A stretch of 64,000 nucleotides of DNA from CAVVGZ01 sp963841845 (GTDB lineage: Bacteria; Chloroflexota; Anaerolineae; Anaerolineales; Anaerolineaceae), in contig CAWJEG010000016.1 of NCBI GenBank assembly GCA_963841845.1, forward strand, positions 37,430 through 101,429. The letters run 5' to 3'. The first letter of the stretch is position 1, and every line of letters begins with the position of its first letter. Positions 10,247 through 19,271 of this stretch are shown in pieces. A model generated the notes under the pieces. That model worked only from the letters and a program-made list of their open reading frames with translations. It did no database searches and was not told the origin of the DNA. Position numbers and translations under genes: made by a program.

Positions 10247-11411
10247 ATGAAAGTGCCCATGTCAAATTTATCCGCTGAATACGAAGCTAACAAAGATGCA
10301 ATTGACGCAGCTTTTCAGAGGGTAATAAAAAGCGGTAATTTTACATTGGGCGAGGAGGTTGATTTATTTGAGCAGGAATTGGCTGAATACTGCGGATCAA
10401 AATATGCGATTGGTGTTGGGTCTGGTACCGCAGCAATTGAACTGACCCTCAGAGCATATGGTATTGGTCCAGGTGATGAAGTAATTACGGTGCCGAACAC
10501 TGATATTCCAACAACAGCAGCCATAAGCCATGTGGGAGCAAAAATTGTATTTGTAGATATTGATCAATCATCTTATAACATCGATCCAAAAAAGATTGAG
10601 GAGAAGATTACTAATAAAACAAAAGTGATTTTGCCTGTGGATCTTCACGGATACCCTGTGGAAAGGGACGAAATTCTAAGGATTGCCCGAAATAATGACC
10701 TGATTGTACTATTTGATTCGGCATTATCCCTTGGGGCAGAATATAAAGGTGATAAAGTCGGTTCCTTTGGACATGCCACTTGTTTCAGCCTGGCACCAAC
10801 CAAAGTATTGGGTGCTTTTGGAGATGCGGGTGCTGTTACAACAAATGACAGCATGATCGCTGACAGAATCAAGGTACTAAGAAATTACGGTCATTCTTTG
10901 GAGATGGAAGCCGGTCAAGAAGGACTTCTTGGTTTTTCAAAATGGGAGTTTGTAGAAGAAGGTTATAACGAACGGATTGACGCGATTCAGGCAGCCATAC
11001 TACGGGCGAGACTCCCCACACTGGATACACTTATCGATAAACGGCGGAGTGTTGCTCACATATACAATGAAGCCTTCTCCAGGTTAGATGTAACCTCCCC
11101 ACTTACGGCGAGTCACGTTAAACATGTGTACAGGGCTTATACAATCCTTATCGAAAATCGGAATAAAATGCGCGAATTCACTTACTTTAAAAGGGATTGC
11201 GACCCATATTTATTATTGCCCACCTCTTCATTTACAGCCGGCGTATCGATATTTAGGATACCAGGAAGGGGATTTTCCGGTAACTGAACAGTACGGAAAT
11301 AAAATGCTCAGTTTACCGATTTTTCCGGAAATCACGAAAGAACAAATAGAAATGGTGATAACAGCAGTCAAGAACGCAATTGAAGAAAATGACTATCAAA
11401 ACAATATATAA
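10247..11411 (+). CDS. DegT/DnrJ/EryC1-family PLP aminotransferase, one frameshift
   Basis: This is a PLP-dependent aminotransferase of the sugar-nucleotide type. The fold is recognisable from GVGSGTAAIELTLRAYGIG near 56-74 and EVITVPNTDIPTTAAISHVGA. The PLP-contacting Asp lies in LFDSALSLGAEYKG (about residue 157), and the Schiff-base Lys is Lys186 in SLAPTKVLGAFGDAGAV. The frame changes near 11180; the C-terminus continues as KGIATHIYYCPPLHLQP and ends at 11411, giving about 385 residues. The ATG at 10247 follows GGAGG. No nucleotide-sugar genes are nearby, so its substrate is more likely a small keto-sugar or aldehyde of this catabolic cluster. Confidence 0.83.
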
Positions 11412-11433
11412 CGGATCAAAGGAGATTTTAAAT

Positions 11434-12383
11434 ATGAAGAATCGTACGCTTGTGTTATTTGATGAAGGAATTACACCGGGAATAGTTGACCAGATTGAAT
11501 CCGGAGTTCCAACCGGGTGGGTTTTAGAAAAAACCATTAATAAAGCAGAGATCATCATTACTTCAAGCCAGGATATCACAGGAGATATTTTAAGTAAGGC
11601 TGGACCCGACCTGGGCTTAATTATTAAATTGGTTCCAGGGAGTGCGACGATTGCAAAAACGAAGGCGAAGATTGTGGAAGTTGGCGAACCAGCACTTTTT
11701 GGTGTTGCTGAGCATGCAGTGACCTTGATGCTGGCATTAAGCCGCCATTTATTGTATGTTGTAAAACAGACCAATGCTCAAAAGTGGGTCCCGGGAATCC
11801 GAAACCCCCATTCTAACTGATCAGCGCAAATATACTTATAACTGGATTGGCCTGGACGATTTTGGCATGATATTTGGCAAAACAGTCGGGCTGGTGGGTT
11901 TCGGGTATATCGGCAAAGAAGTAGCCAAGCGATTACTACCTTTCGGAGCGCGGATCATCTATCATGATATTGTCCGTGCTGATCCCAAAACCGAAGCGGA
12001 ATACGGGGCTGAATACCGGGATCTAGATTCCCTGTTGAAGGAAAGCGATTTTGTATCGCTTCATCTAAAATTTTCCGGGGATAATGATAAGCAATTCGGT
12101 CGAAGAGAATTTGGATTGATGAAACCTAACGGCGTATTTCATCAACACGTCCAGGGGGCGCATGGTGGATGAGGAGGCGCTGGCTGATGCATTGGCATCG
12201 AAAAAGATTGGCGGTGCAGGTCTGGATGTGTTTTATTATGAACCTTTCCACCCTGACAGTCCCCTGGCGAAACTGGCGGGTGATCATGTAATCCTGACCC
12301 CGCATACAGCCGGCACTCCTAATGCGCAGGCATGGCAGATTGTATCAAACCAGGTGATACGGCTTATCAAAAATTTTTCATGA
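11434..12383 (+). CDS. D-isomer-specific 2-hydroxyacid dehydrogenase (phosphoglycerate-dehydrogenase-like), two frameshifts
   Basis: This NAD-dependent enzyme interconverts a 2-hydroxyacid and a 2-oxoacid. The coenzyme motif VGFGYIGKEVAKRL is clear. The last segment, MVDEEALADALASKKIGGAGLDV with HVILTPHTAGTP, carries the catalytic Glu/His region of the family. Two single extra bases split it: one in the C5 run near 11805 (removing one C gives NPILTDQRKYTY) and one near 12139, where removing a base gives INTSRGRMVDEEALA. Both repairs restore the consensus exactly, which favours sequence error. The ATG at 11434 follows GGAG. Confidence 0.83.
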
Positions 12384-12400
12384 TTTAAATAAAGGGAACT

Positions 12401-13087
12401 ATGCAAACCAATGGGGATATCCACCGGTTGGATAAATTGGAGGCATTCAACTTACGAGACCGGGTTGAAAAAGAATTAAGGGATGCAATACTCTCTGGTG
12501 TCTTTCGACCCGGTCAAAAACTGGTTGAATCAGATCTTGCAGAACAATTAGATGTCAGCAGGGCACCCATCAGGGAAGCATTAACTGCTTTACAAAGAGA
12601 CGGCCTGGTAGTTGATATCTTCCGGCGGGGGTATTATGTTGCCAAATTTACTGAGGAGGATATTGAAGAAATTTATAGTTTGCGTCTGATTCTTGAAATC
12701 GGCGGATTAAAACGTGCATACCCTAAATTAGTTGAGAATGATTTCAAAATATTACAGGGAATCGTGGATGATCTCGGCTTCAAGTTATTCAACCATGAAA
12801 ACCATAACGAAATTGTCAATATAGATTTATCCTTTCATGAATACATTTTACTTTGTGCTAAAAATAAACGGCTTCATGTAATGTGGAATAAATTACGGTC
12901 CCAATCACAATTATTGATTAGCGTCACCAGTCAAACACGATATGATTTCCCTGGACAACCTAAAGCGATGCATCAAGCCTTGCTGGATGCAATCCATTTT
13001 CATGGAATAGAGGCAGCAGAAAAAGAATTAACCTTTCATATCCTGGATGCCCAGGATAGAGCCACCGAAACATTAGAAAAAATATAA
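12401..13087 (+). CDS. GntR-family transcriptional regulator (FCD/FadR subfamily)
   Basis: This DNA-binding regulator has 228 residues. The N-terminal winged helix-turn-helix spans about residues 18-80, with the hallmark sequences ILSGVFRPGQKLVESDLAEQ and VSRAPIREALTALQRDGLV. The C-terminal FCD ligand-binding domain includes EIYSLRLILEIGGL and FHEYIL with the acidic and His residues that often bind metal and carboxylate effectors. It follows the dehydrogenase with a short gap and a GGGA ribosome site, so it is probably the last gene of the 5.4-13 kb run and its regulator. The effector is probably a carboxylate. Confidence 0.9.
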   Translation: MQTNGDIHRLDKLEAFNLRDRVEKELRDAILSGVFRPGQKLVESDLAEQLDVSRAPIREALTALQRDGLVVDIFRRGYYVAKFTEEDIEEIYSLRLILEIGGLKRAYPKLVENDFKILQGIVDDLGFKLFNHENHNEIVNIDLSFHEYILLCAKNKRLHVMWNKLRSQSQLLISVTSQTRYDFPGQPKAMHQALLDAIHFHGIEAAEKELTFHILDAQDRATETLEKI

Positions 13088-13341
13088 GGTGTAAAGAAAG
13101 CTTACCTTTGTTGATACAATCTGGACATTTCTCTAATTGTTCATACTTCACCAAGTTCAAAGATTATTTCCCTGACATATATTTGCATATGAAGGGGGTT
13201 AGGGTATTAAAAGTTTGCTAAAGGTTGCTCCCTATCTAGTAATTTCGGTTCCTTCAGTAGCAAACGGATCAATTTTATCTAATAGAAATCACTCTGTATA
13301 GCCTTAGCAGATGTGTTGAATATTAAATTTTCATCTACCGC

Positions 13342-13369
13342 TTGAAATTAATAATTGGCATGCTATAAT
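13342..13369 (+). promoter_or_regulatory. Sigma-70-type promoter of the second GntR gene
   Basis: TTGAAA at 13342-13347 and a perfect TATAAT at 13364-13369 are separated by 16 bases. The expected transcription start falls around 13376, leaving only about 13 bases before the ATG at 13390. No Shine-Dalgarno sequence is visible, so the transcript may be nearly leaderless. Confidence 0.7.
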
Positions 13370-13386
13370 ATTGTCATACCAATTAT
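13351..13386. promoter_or_regulatory. Inverted repeat overlapping the -10 box, candidate GntR operator
   Basis: The arms are ATAATTGGCATG (13351-13362) and CATACCAATTAT (13375-13386). Eleven of 12 positions pair, and the 12-base spacer contains the TATAAT box. The position, immediately before a GntR regulator gene, suggests autorepression by steric block of the promoter. Confidence 0.6.
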
Positions 13387-13389
13387 ACG

Positions 13390-14124
13390 ATGACAACCTA
13401 TACCCCTATCAAGCGGCAGGACAAGCTCTCCAGCCAGGTGGCTGATACCATCCAGGATTTGATCCTATCCAAAAAGCTAAAACAGGGGGAACGCCTGCAT
13501 ACCGAGCGCGAGCTTGGTGAGCAGTTCCAGGTAAGCCGGACGGTGATCCGCGAAGCAATCCGCATCCTTGAGGCGCGCGGTTTGCTGGACACCCAGACGG
13601 GTTCCGGAACGTATGTCAGGGCCCTGCAAGGCGAAGATGTGGTCAATTCAATCGCCATGTATTTTTCCTCTCAGGACCCGGCCTACACCATAGAATCCAT
13701 CATGGAAGTGCGCAGGGTGCTGGAAATCCAGGTGGTGAAACTGGCTGCAGAGCGGGCTACCGCGGAAAACATCAGCCAGCTTGAAGCAATTATGGACCAG
13801 ATGTGCCGGTTCACCGATGATATTGACCTCTACTCCAAATGGGATCTTGAATTCCATTTATCCCTGGCTCATGCCAGCAATAATGAGTTGTTCAAAATTC
13901 TGATTGAACCCCTCGGTGGAGCCTTGTTTGAATTAATCTGGACTGCGTCAACCACCCCGGGGGCCATTGAGGATTCCTGCAAATTCCACAACGAAATCCT
14001 GGATGCCATAAAAAACAGGGATTCCACCCGCTCAATGGAATTAATGAAAGCCCACCTGGACCAGTCTCAACGGGTTGCACTTGAAGGTCAAATACATCGA
14101 AATTTGGAATTAGGAGGATTATGA
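13390..14124 (+). CDS. GntR-family transcriptional regulator (FadR/FCD subfamily)
   Basis: This regulator has 244 residues. The winged helix-turn-helix occupies about residues 10-75: the ERLHTERELGEQFQVSRTV helix-turn-helix is followed by IREAIRILEARGLLDTQTG and a TYVRAL wing. The FCD domain follows, with EVRRVLEIQVVKLAAERA, DLEFHLSLAHASNNEL and CKFHNEILDAIKNRD supplying the Asp/His residues that usually hold a metal and effector. The stop overlaps the ATG of the MBL-fold gene (ATGA), so the regulator heads the dehydrogenase operon and probably controls it and itself. Confidence 0.9.
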   Translation: MTTYTPIKRQDKLSSQVADTIQDLILSKKLKQGERLHTERELGEQFQVSRTVIREAIRILEARGLLDTQTGSGTYVRALQGEDVVNSIAMYFSSQDPAYTIESIMEVRRVLEIQVVKLAAERATAENISQLEAIMDQMCRFTDDIDLYSKWDLEFHLSLAHASNNELFKILIEPLGGALFELIWTASTTPGAIEDSCKFHNEILDAIKNRDSTRSMELMKAHLDQSQRVALEGQIHRNLELGGL

Positions 14125-14879
14125 ATACTAAACTGATCTTTCTCGGTTATGGGGGGTATAAGATCATCACTCCGGATAACAAGCACATTGTTATTGACCC
14201 ATACCTGACCGGTAATCCTGTGGCGCCATTGACACCGGAGACATTGGGGCCGGTGGACCTGTTGTTGATCACCCACAACGCCTATGACCATTTTGGGGAT
14301 GCACCGGAAATTCTTAAGCGATACAGGTGCCCGGTAATTTGCGCCAAGGATGTCTCTCACCGCCTGACAGAAATTTTCAAGGTGGATCCGGATCTAATCC
14401 GGGTCACAATCTGGGGAATGGCGATGACTGTGGCGGGGATCCTGGTGCGTCCTATGCCCAGCGTACACTGGTCCTTTGGGGTCACGCCGGATGGAGGGCT
14501 GCTTTCCGGTCCTGCCATGGGATTCATCATTGAAACGGAACCTGGTGTACGCATTTATCATCCCGGTGATACGGCGATTACCCAGGATATGAAACTGTGG
14601 GGTGAGCTTTATAAACCAACAGTAGGATTGATGCATGTGATGCTGCCGGAAAATTCTTTACCGCACATGGAATGTTACCTGTGCGGTGAACTTACAGAAA
14701 GTGAAGCAGTTCTGGCCAGCCAATGGCTGGGGCTGGAGCACATCGTGGCAAGCCACTATATAGACGCCGAATCCGAAGGGGTAAAATCCTTCCTTCGTGA
14801 AGCGGAAAAAGCCAGGGAAAATGGCGAGCTGAACGCCAAGGTCAGCGTGGTAAAACCGGGAGAAATCCTGGTCCTGTAA
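14121..14879 (+). CDS. MBL-fold metallo-hydrolase (UPF0173/UlaG-like)
   Basis: This is a cytoplasmic metallo-beta-lactamase-fold protein of 252 residues. IDPYLTGNP near 25-33 and THNAYDHFGD near 51-60 mark the UPF0173/UlaG-like group, and VHWSFGV, HPGDTAIT and ASHYID supply later ligand positions. The usual HxHxDH motif reads HNAYDH, so the middle His is Ala54 and one metal ligand is missing or supplied elsewhere. UlaG relatives open sugar lactones or act as phosphodiesterases; a lactonase-like step would suit this carbohydrate/2-oxoacid cluster, but that is inference. It is coupled to the GntR gene. Confidence 0.78.
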   Translation: MNTKLIFLGYGGYKIITPDNKHIVIDPYLTGNPVAPLTPETLGPVDLLLITHNAYDHFGDAPEILKRYRCPVICAKDVSHRLTEIFKVDPDLIRVTIWGMAMTVAGILVRPMPSVHWSFGVTPDGGLLSGPAMGFIIETEPGVRIYHPGDTAITQDMKLWGELYKPTVGLMHVMLPENSLPHMECYLCGELTESEAVLASQWLGLEHIVASHYIDAESEGVKSFLREAEKARENGELNAKVSVVKPGEILVL

Positions 14880-14903
14880 TCTATTCCTTTTTGGAGGTAC
14901 AAA

Positions 14904-15983
14904 ATGCCAATAAGCGCAATCAGCATGGACGAATCGTTAGCCAAGCTGGAAAAATTTAAAAAAGAAGTTATGCAGGAACTGAAAGCCCCGCCGGAACTTT
15001 CCATCGAAGACCAGTTGGAAATTTACCGGAAAATGGCGCTCATCCGTGAATTTGATACCAATGTTAAAACCTTATGGAAACAAAATTTTATCTACGGCCT
15101 GGCACACGCCTATCTGGGCGCAGAAGCGGTGGCCGTGGGTGCCTGTGCGGCGATTAGGAAAGGCGATTACATCACCAGCACCCACCGCGGACATGGACAT
15201 GTGATTGCGATGGGTGGAGATGTAAAAAAAATGATGTCGGAACTGATGGGTAAAGCCGACGGATACTGCAAGGGAAAAGGCGGATCGATGCATATTGCCT
15301 CGGTGGATGACGGCATGCTTGGCGCAACCGGAATTGTGGGCAGCGGCATGCCTATTGCAGTTGGTGCCGCCCTTTCAGCCCAGGTGCTGAAGAAAGATTA
15401 TGTGACCATCTGTTTTCATGGAGACGGCGGTACCAACCAGGGCGTCTGGCATGAATCGCTGAACCTTGCAGCGGTCTGGAATCTTCCGGTGATCTTCTTA
15501 TGCGAAAACAACCAGTGGGCGATTTCCTTGCCCTATGACAAAGCGGCAAAAAATCCGAACGTCGCAGACCGGGCGATCGGTTATGGCATTCCGGGTGTGA
15601 CCGTGGATGGATTCAATCCTTTTGCGGTATATGCAGCTGTTCGCGAGGCGGCGGTACGGGCCCGCAAAGGTGAAGGACCCACGCTGGTCGAAGCCCGTTA
15701 TTACCGTTATATCGGCCATTTTGTTGCGGATGATGAACGATACCGCGACACAACCACCAACATTCCATGGGCTGAGAGTATGGACCCGCTAAAGCGCATG
15801 CGTGAATATCTGGTGAGGTCAAAGGTGGCGGATGAGGCCAAGGTAGATGAGATTTACGCCTCGGCAGCGAAGGAAGTCCAAAATGCGATCGACCACGCCA
15901 AAGCGGCGCCGGAACCTGCTGCCGATACCCTCTATAACGATATTTATTCCCCTGAATTTGTAGCAAGATATGGCGGTGAATGA
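14904..15983 (+). CDS. TPP-dependent 2-oxoacid/acetoin dehydrogenase E1 component, alpha subunit (set 1)
   Basis: This is the alpha subunit of a thiamin-diphosphate-dependent dehydrogenase (AcoA/PdhA type, 359 residues) that decarboxylates or cleaves its substrate before transfer to the lipoyl E2. The TPP motif runs from HGDGGTNQG (about 172-180) to CENN (about 200-203). STHRGHGH and GYCKGKGGSMH are typical AcoA signatures. A GGAGG site precedes the ATG. The stop overlaps the E1-beta start by 4 bases, and E2 follows, so the three form one complex. The substrate (acetoin, pyruvate, branched-chain or another 2-oxoacid) cannot be decided from sequence alone. Confidence 0.9.
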   Translation: MPISAISMDESLAKLEKFKKEVMQELKAPPELSIEDQLEIYRKMALIREFDTNVKTLWKQNFIYGLAHAYLGAEAVAVGACAAIRKGDYITSTHRGHGHVIAMGGDVKKMMSELMGKADGYCKGKGGSMHIASVDDGMLGATGIVGSGMPIAVGAALSAQVLKKDYVTICFHGDGGTNQGVWHESLNLAAVWNLPVIFLCENNQWAISLPYDKAAKNPNVADRAIGYGIPGVTVDGFNPFAVYAAVREAAVRARKGEGPTLVEARYYRYIGHFVADDERYRDTTTNIPWAESMDPLKRMREYLVRSKVADEAKVDEIYASAAKEVQNAIDHAKAAPEPAADTLYNDIYSPEFVARYGGE

Positions 15984-16972
15984 TGAGCAGAACAATCACA
16001 ATTAAGCAGGCATTGAATGAAGCCCACATGGAGGAATTTGAGCGTGACCCGCGTATTATCATCATGGGGTGTGATGTCGGAATTCGCGGCAATCCCTTTG
16101 GGCTGACCAAGGGATTGTATGAGAAATTCGGTGCTGATCGTGTACGGGATACCCCCATCTCTGAAGCGGCCATCGTTGGAACCTGCCTGGGAGCTGCTGC
16201 TACAGGATTGCGACCGATTGCTGAAATCCTATTTTCGGACTGGATCACCATCCCGATGGATCAAATTGTCAACCAGATCGCCAAGATCCGCTATATGTTT
16301 GGCGGCAAGATCAATGTACCGATGGTGATCCGCGCTCCAGTTGGTGCCGGCGGCGGCCAGGCTGCCCAGCATTCCCAATCATTTGAAGCCTGGTTCAGCC
16401 ATGTTCCGGGGCTGCAGGTAGTGATGCCAATCACTCCGTATGATGCCAAAGGGCTTTTCAAAACTGCCATCCGCGGTAATGATCCGGTGCTCTTCTTTGA
16501 ACATAAACGCGGTTACGAAATCACCGGAGAGGTGCCTGATGAGGGTGTTGATTACACGGTTCCGTTTGGTGAAGCGGTCGTGCGGCGCGAAGGGACAGAT
16601 GTCACTATCGTAGCGGTATCCATCATGGCTCATAAGGCTCTCGCCGCCGCAGAGGAATTGAGCAAGCTGGGGATTGAATGTGAGGTGATTGACCCGCGCA
16701 CCATTTACCCCTTTGATTATGATACGGTCATTAAATCGCTCAGCAAGACACACCGGCTGATTGTGACACATGAATCCAACCGGCGTTCGGGTATCGGTGC
16801 GGAAATTGTCTCACAGGTGGTGGACAAGGCATTTGAAGAACTGGATGAAAAACCTGTCATTGTGGCCGGGTTGAATGTGCCCATGCCATACAGCCGCTCG
16901 CTGGAAAGCCTGGTGATCCCAAGTGAAGAAAAAATTAAAGAAGCTGTCCTGAAAATGATGGATCGGGCTTAA
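15980..16972 (+). CDS. TPP-dependent 2-oxoacid/acetoin dehydrogenase E1 component, beta subunit (set 1)
   Basis: This is the beta subunit of the same E1 heterotetramer (330 residues). The PYR-domain features are RDTPISEAAIVGTCLGAAAT with the catalytic Glu that activates the TPP ring, RYMFGGKINVPMVIRAP, and QHSQSFEAWFSHVPGL. The transketolase C-terminal domain includes VIDPRTIYPFDYDTV and THESNRRSGIGAEI. It is translationally coupled to E1-alpha (ATGA overlap) and followed 10 bases later by E2. Confidence 0.9.
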   Translation: MMSRTITIKQALNEAHMEEFERDPRIIIMGCDVGIRGNPFGLTKGLYEKFGADRVRDTPISEAAIVGTCLGAAATGLRPIAEILFSDWITIPMDQIVNQIAKIRYMFGGKINVPMVIRAPVGAGGGQAAQHSQSFEAWFSHVPGLQVVMPITPYDAKGLFKTAIRGNDPVLFFEHKRGYEITGEVPDEGVDYTVPFGEAVVRREGTDVTIVAVSIMAHKALAAAEELSKLGIECEVIDPRTIYPFDYDTVIKSLSKTHRLIVTHESNRRSGIGAEIVSQVVDKAFEELDEKPVIVAGLNVPMPYSRSLESLVIPSEEKIKEAVLKMMDRA

Positions 16973-16982
16973 CGAGGGAGAT

Positions 16983-18168
16983 ATGGCAACTTTTTTTGCG
17001 ATGCCGAAACTTGGCATGAATATGATCGAAGGACGGATTGTCAGCTGGCTGGTCAATGAAGGCGCTCATGTAAAAGCCGGACAATCGATCCTGGAAATTG
17101 AAACCGATAAAGCCACCAATGAGGTGGAGGCACCAGTCAATGGCATCATCGGCAAGATTCTTCACCGGGAAGGCGAAGACGTACCCTGCAATGGCGTATT
17201 GGCGGTGCTGCTGGATGAAGGTGAGGCACTGCCTGCAAGGATTCCGGTGATGGTGGGTGAGGATGTCGCCCCAAAAACGGAGGTGCAAACCAAAAAAGAG
17301 GTATCCCAGGAAACATCTGCAGACAGTCCGGGAGCCAGGACCATCCGGCGGTCGGATTATCATATCACCCTCTGCTAAAAAATTGGCGCAGGAACTGGGA
17401 ATGGATATCACAAAGGTGACTCCCAGCGGCAACCAGATCCGGCGTGAAGATGTGGAACGGGCTTACCAGAACGTGCAGAACCAAAAAACTGCCCCCAGGG
17501 ATCCTGTACCTGAAGTAACCAAAAAGCCTTACGCGGGTATCCGTAAATTGACCGGGGAACACATGGCGCAGTCCGTCCATACGACAGCACGGGTGGCCCT
17601 TACCCTGGATGTCAATGCTGAAAAATTAATCAATCGGCGCCGGTCGCTGGAATTCACTGTTGGAAAAATCAGCTTTAACGTACTGATTGCCCAGGCGGCG
17701 GCGAAGGCATTAAAAGAGTATCCAACCATGAATTCCAGATTGGTCGAAGATGAGATCTGGGAAATGGGAAACGTCAATATTGGCATCGCAGTGGATACAG
17801 AACGCGGATTAATGGTGCCGGTGTTAAAAAATGTTGACCAGAAAACAGTTGAGGTGCTTCACCGGGAATTCTCCCAGCTGGCTGAACGTGCGATGGCAGG
17901 TAAAGCAACTCCACAGGATTTGGAGGGCGGCACTTTTACAATAACCAATTTAGGGGCACAGGAGATTGAATCTTTTGTGCCGGTGATTAATTTGCCCGAG
18001 TGCGCCATCCTGGCGGTAGGGGCGATTATGCCCAAAGCGGTTGTGATGGATGAAATTGTGACAGCCTGCAAGATGATGTCCCTGACCCTGGTCTTTGATC
18101 ACCGCCTGGTGGATGGCAGTATGGCAGCAAAATTTCTCCAGCGAATAAAACATCTGCTGGAAGAATAG
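16983..18168 (+). CDS. Dihydrolipoamide acyltransferase E2 component (set 1), one frameshift
   Basis: This is the core acyltransferase of the complex. The N-terminal lipoyl domain carries the lipoylation Lys43 in IETDKATNEVEA. A linker, then a peripheral-subunit-binding domain (SPSAKKLAQELGMDITKV), then the catalytic domain with FDHRLVDG near the C-terminus (His and Asp catalytic) follow. The frame changes by +1 around 17350, in the linker; GGRIIISPSAKKL resumes at once. The frame-corrected product is about 395 residues, the same size as the second E2 of this window. No E3 (dihydrolipoamide dehydrogenase) gene is present nearby. Confidence 0.87.
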
Positions 18169-18194
18169 GTTTTGGTTTGGAGGGATATGGCGTT

Positions 18195-19095
18195 ATGAAT
18201 GAAAAAATTGGTTTTATCGGATTGGGAATCATGGGCCAGCATATGGCTGGTCACCTTTTGGCAGCCGGGTATGAATTGTCAGTATTTGACGTGGTTCCAT
18301 CACAGGTGGATGCAGTGGCAGCCAAAGGAGCCAAAGCCTGCAGCTCATGCAAGGAAGTTGCCCAAAAAAGCGATGTGGTCATTTCAATGGTTCCTGATTC
18401 TCCTGATGTTGAGAAAGTGGCCCTGGGGGAAGGCGGGATCATTGAAGCGGCGCGTGAGGGATTGATCTATATCGATATGAGCTCTATTGCCCCAAAAACC
18501 GCCATCAAGGTGGCCGAAGAATTGGGCAAGAAGGGAGTGCTGTGCCTGGACGCCCCGGTGAGCGGTGGAGAAGCCGGCGCCATCAACGCAGCGTTATCGA
18601 TCATGGTAGGAGGAACCCAGGCGGTATTTGACCAGGTTATTCCTATTTTTGAAAAAATGGGGAAAACGATTACTCTTTGCGGAGGTAATGGCGCCGGGCA
18701 AACCGTGAAAGCCTGCAACCAGATTCAGGTTGCAATGAATTTTATCGGTATGGCAGAAGCGCTGGTGCTGGGAACCAAGGCAGGAGTCGATCCGGCTATT
18801 ATTATCAAAGTATTGAGCGGCGGATACGCCCAAACCCGGGTAATGGATGTGCGCGGCCCGAAAATTATCCGGGGTGATTTTCAACCCGGGTTTCAAAAGC
18901 CGGTTTCACTACAAAGATTTAAACATTATTATGGACACGGCGAGGGCATTAAATGTCCCTCTGCCTGCCACGGCAGTAGCCCATGAGCTGTTCTGTGCAA
19001 TGATGGCAGCCGGGTTGGGTGAGCTGGATCATTCTGCTGTGATCAATATCATTGAAGACCTGGCAAAAATCCAGGCGAGAACAAAAATCGAATGA
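18195..19095 (+). CDS. 3-hydroxyisobutyrate-dehydrogenase-family beta-hydroxyacid dehydrogenase, one frameshift
   Basis: This NAD(P)-dependent oxidoreductase acts on beta-hydroxyacids such as 3-hydroxyisobutyrate or tartronate semialdehyde (GarR/HIBADH family). The coenzyme motif GLGIMGQHMAGHL starts near residue 9, the substrate motif DAPVSGGEAGA near 119-129, and the catalytic Lys172 lies in GAGQTVKACNQ. A +1 shift near 18890 separates the last 65 residues (HYKDLNIIMDTARALNVPLP), which complete the all-helical domain. The ATG at 18195 follows GGAGGG. It closes the first dehydrogenase set and is followed by a promoter region. Confidence 0.86.
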
Positions 19096-19203
19096 CCTCA
19101 AGCCGGGTATATTGGCATGGTATTGAAATATGTTGTTTAACACATATAAGGGATTTTAACTGGGATAAATCAACAAAATTATCTTAATATAATTTAAACC
19201 CAG

Positions 19204-19232
19204 TTGACTTTTGATTTTGTTTTCTGTAAAAT
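19204..19232 (+). promoter_or_regulatory. Promoter upstream of the transketolase operon
   Basis: TTGACT at 19204-19209 and TAAAAT at 19227-19232 are spaced by 17 bases. The predicted start near 19239 falls inside the palindrome at 19237-19252, an arrangement typical of a repressed promoter. Confidence 0.7.
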
Positions 19233-19236
19233 GAAT

Positions 19237-19252
19237 TTGCAAACGTTTGCAA
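19237..19252. promoter_or_regulatory. LacI/GalR-type operator, perfect 16-bp palindrome
   Basis: TTGCAAACGTTTGCAA is perfectly symmetric around the central CG and fits the LacI/GalR-family operator style (TGnAAnCGnTTnCA). It lies just after the -10 box of the promoter in front of the transketolase genes. A LacI-family regulator is encoded in the same run at 23052-24047 and is the obvious ligand. Confidence 0.8.
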
Positions 19253-19271
19253 TGGCGCAAGGACGGTGGTA

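Larger units (their letters stand above)
13088..13389. other. AT-rich intergenic region between two regulators
   Basis: No gene is seen. A weak stem (AAGGT/ACCTT) lies just after the first regulator at 13086-13108 and is followed by only a short T run. The right end holds the promoter and inverted repeat described separately. The middle part, 13115-13340, shows nothing I can interpret. Confidence 0.6.
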
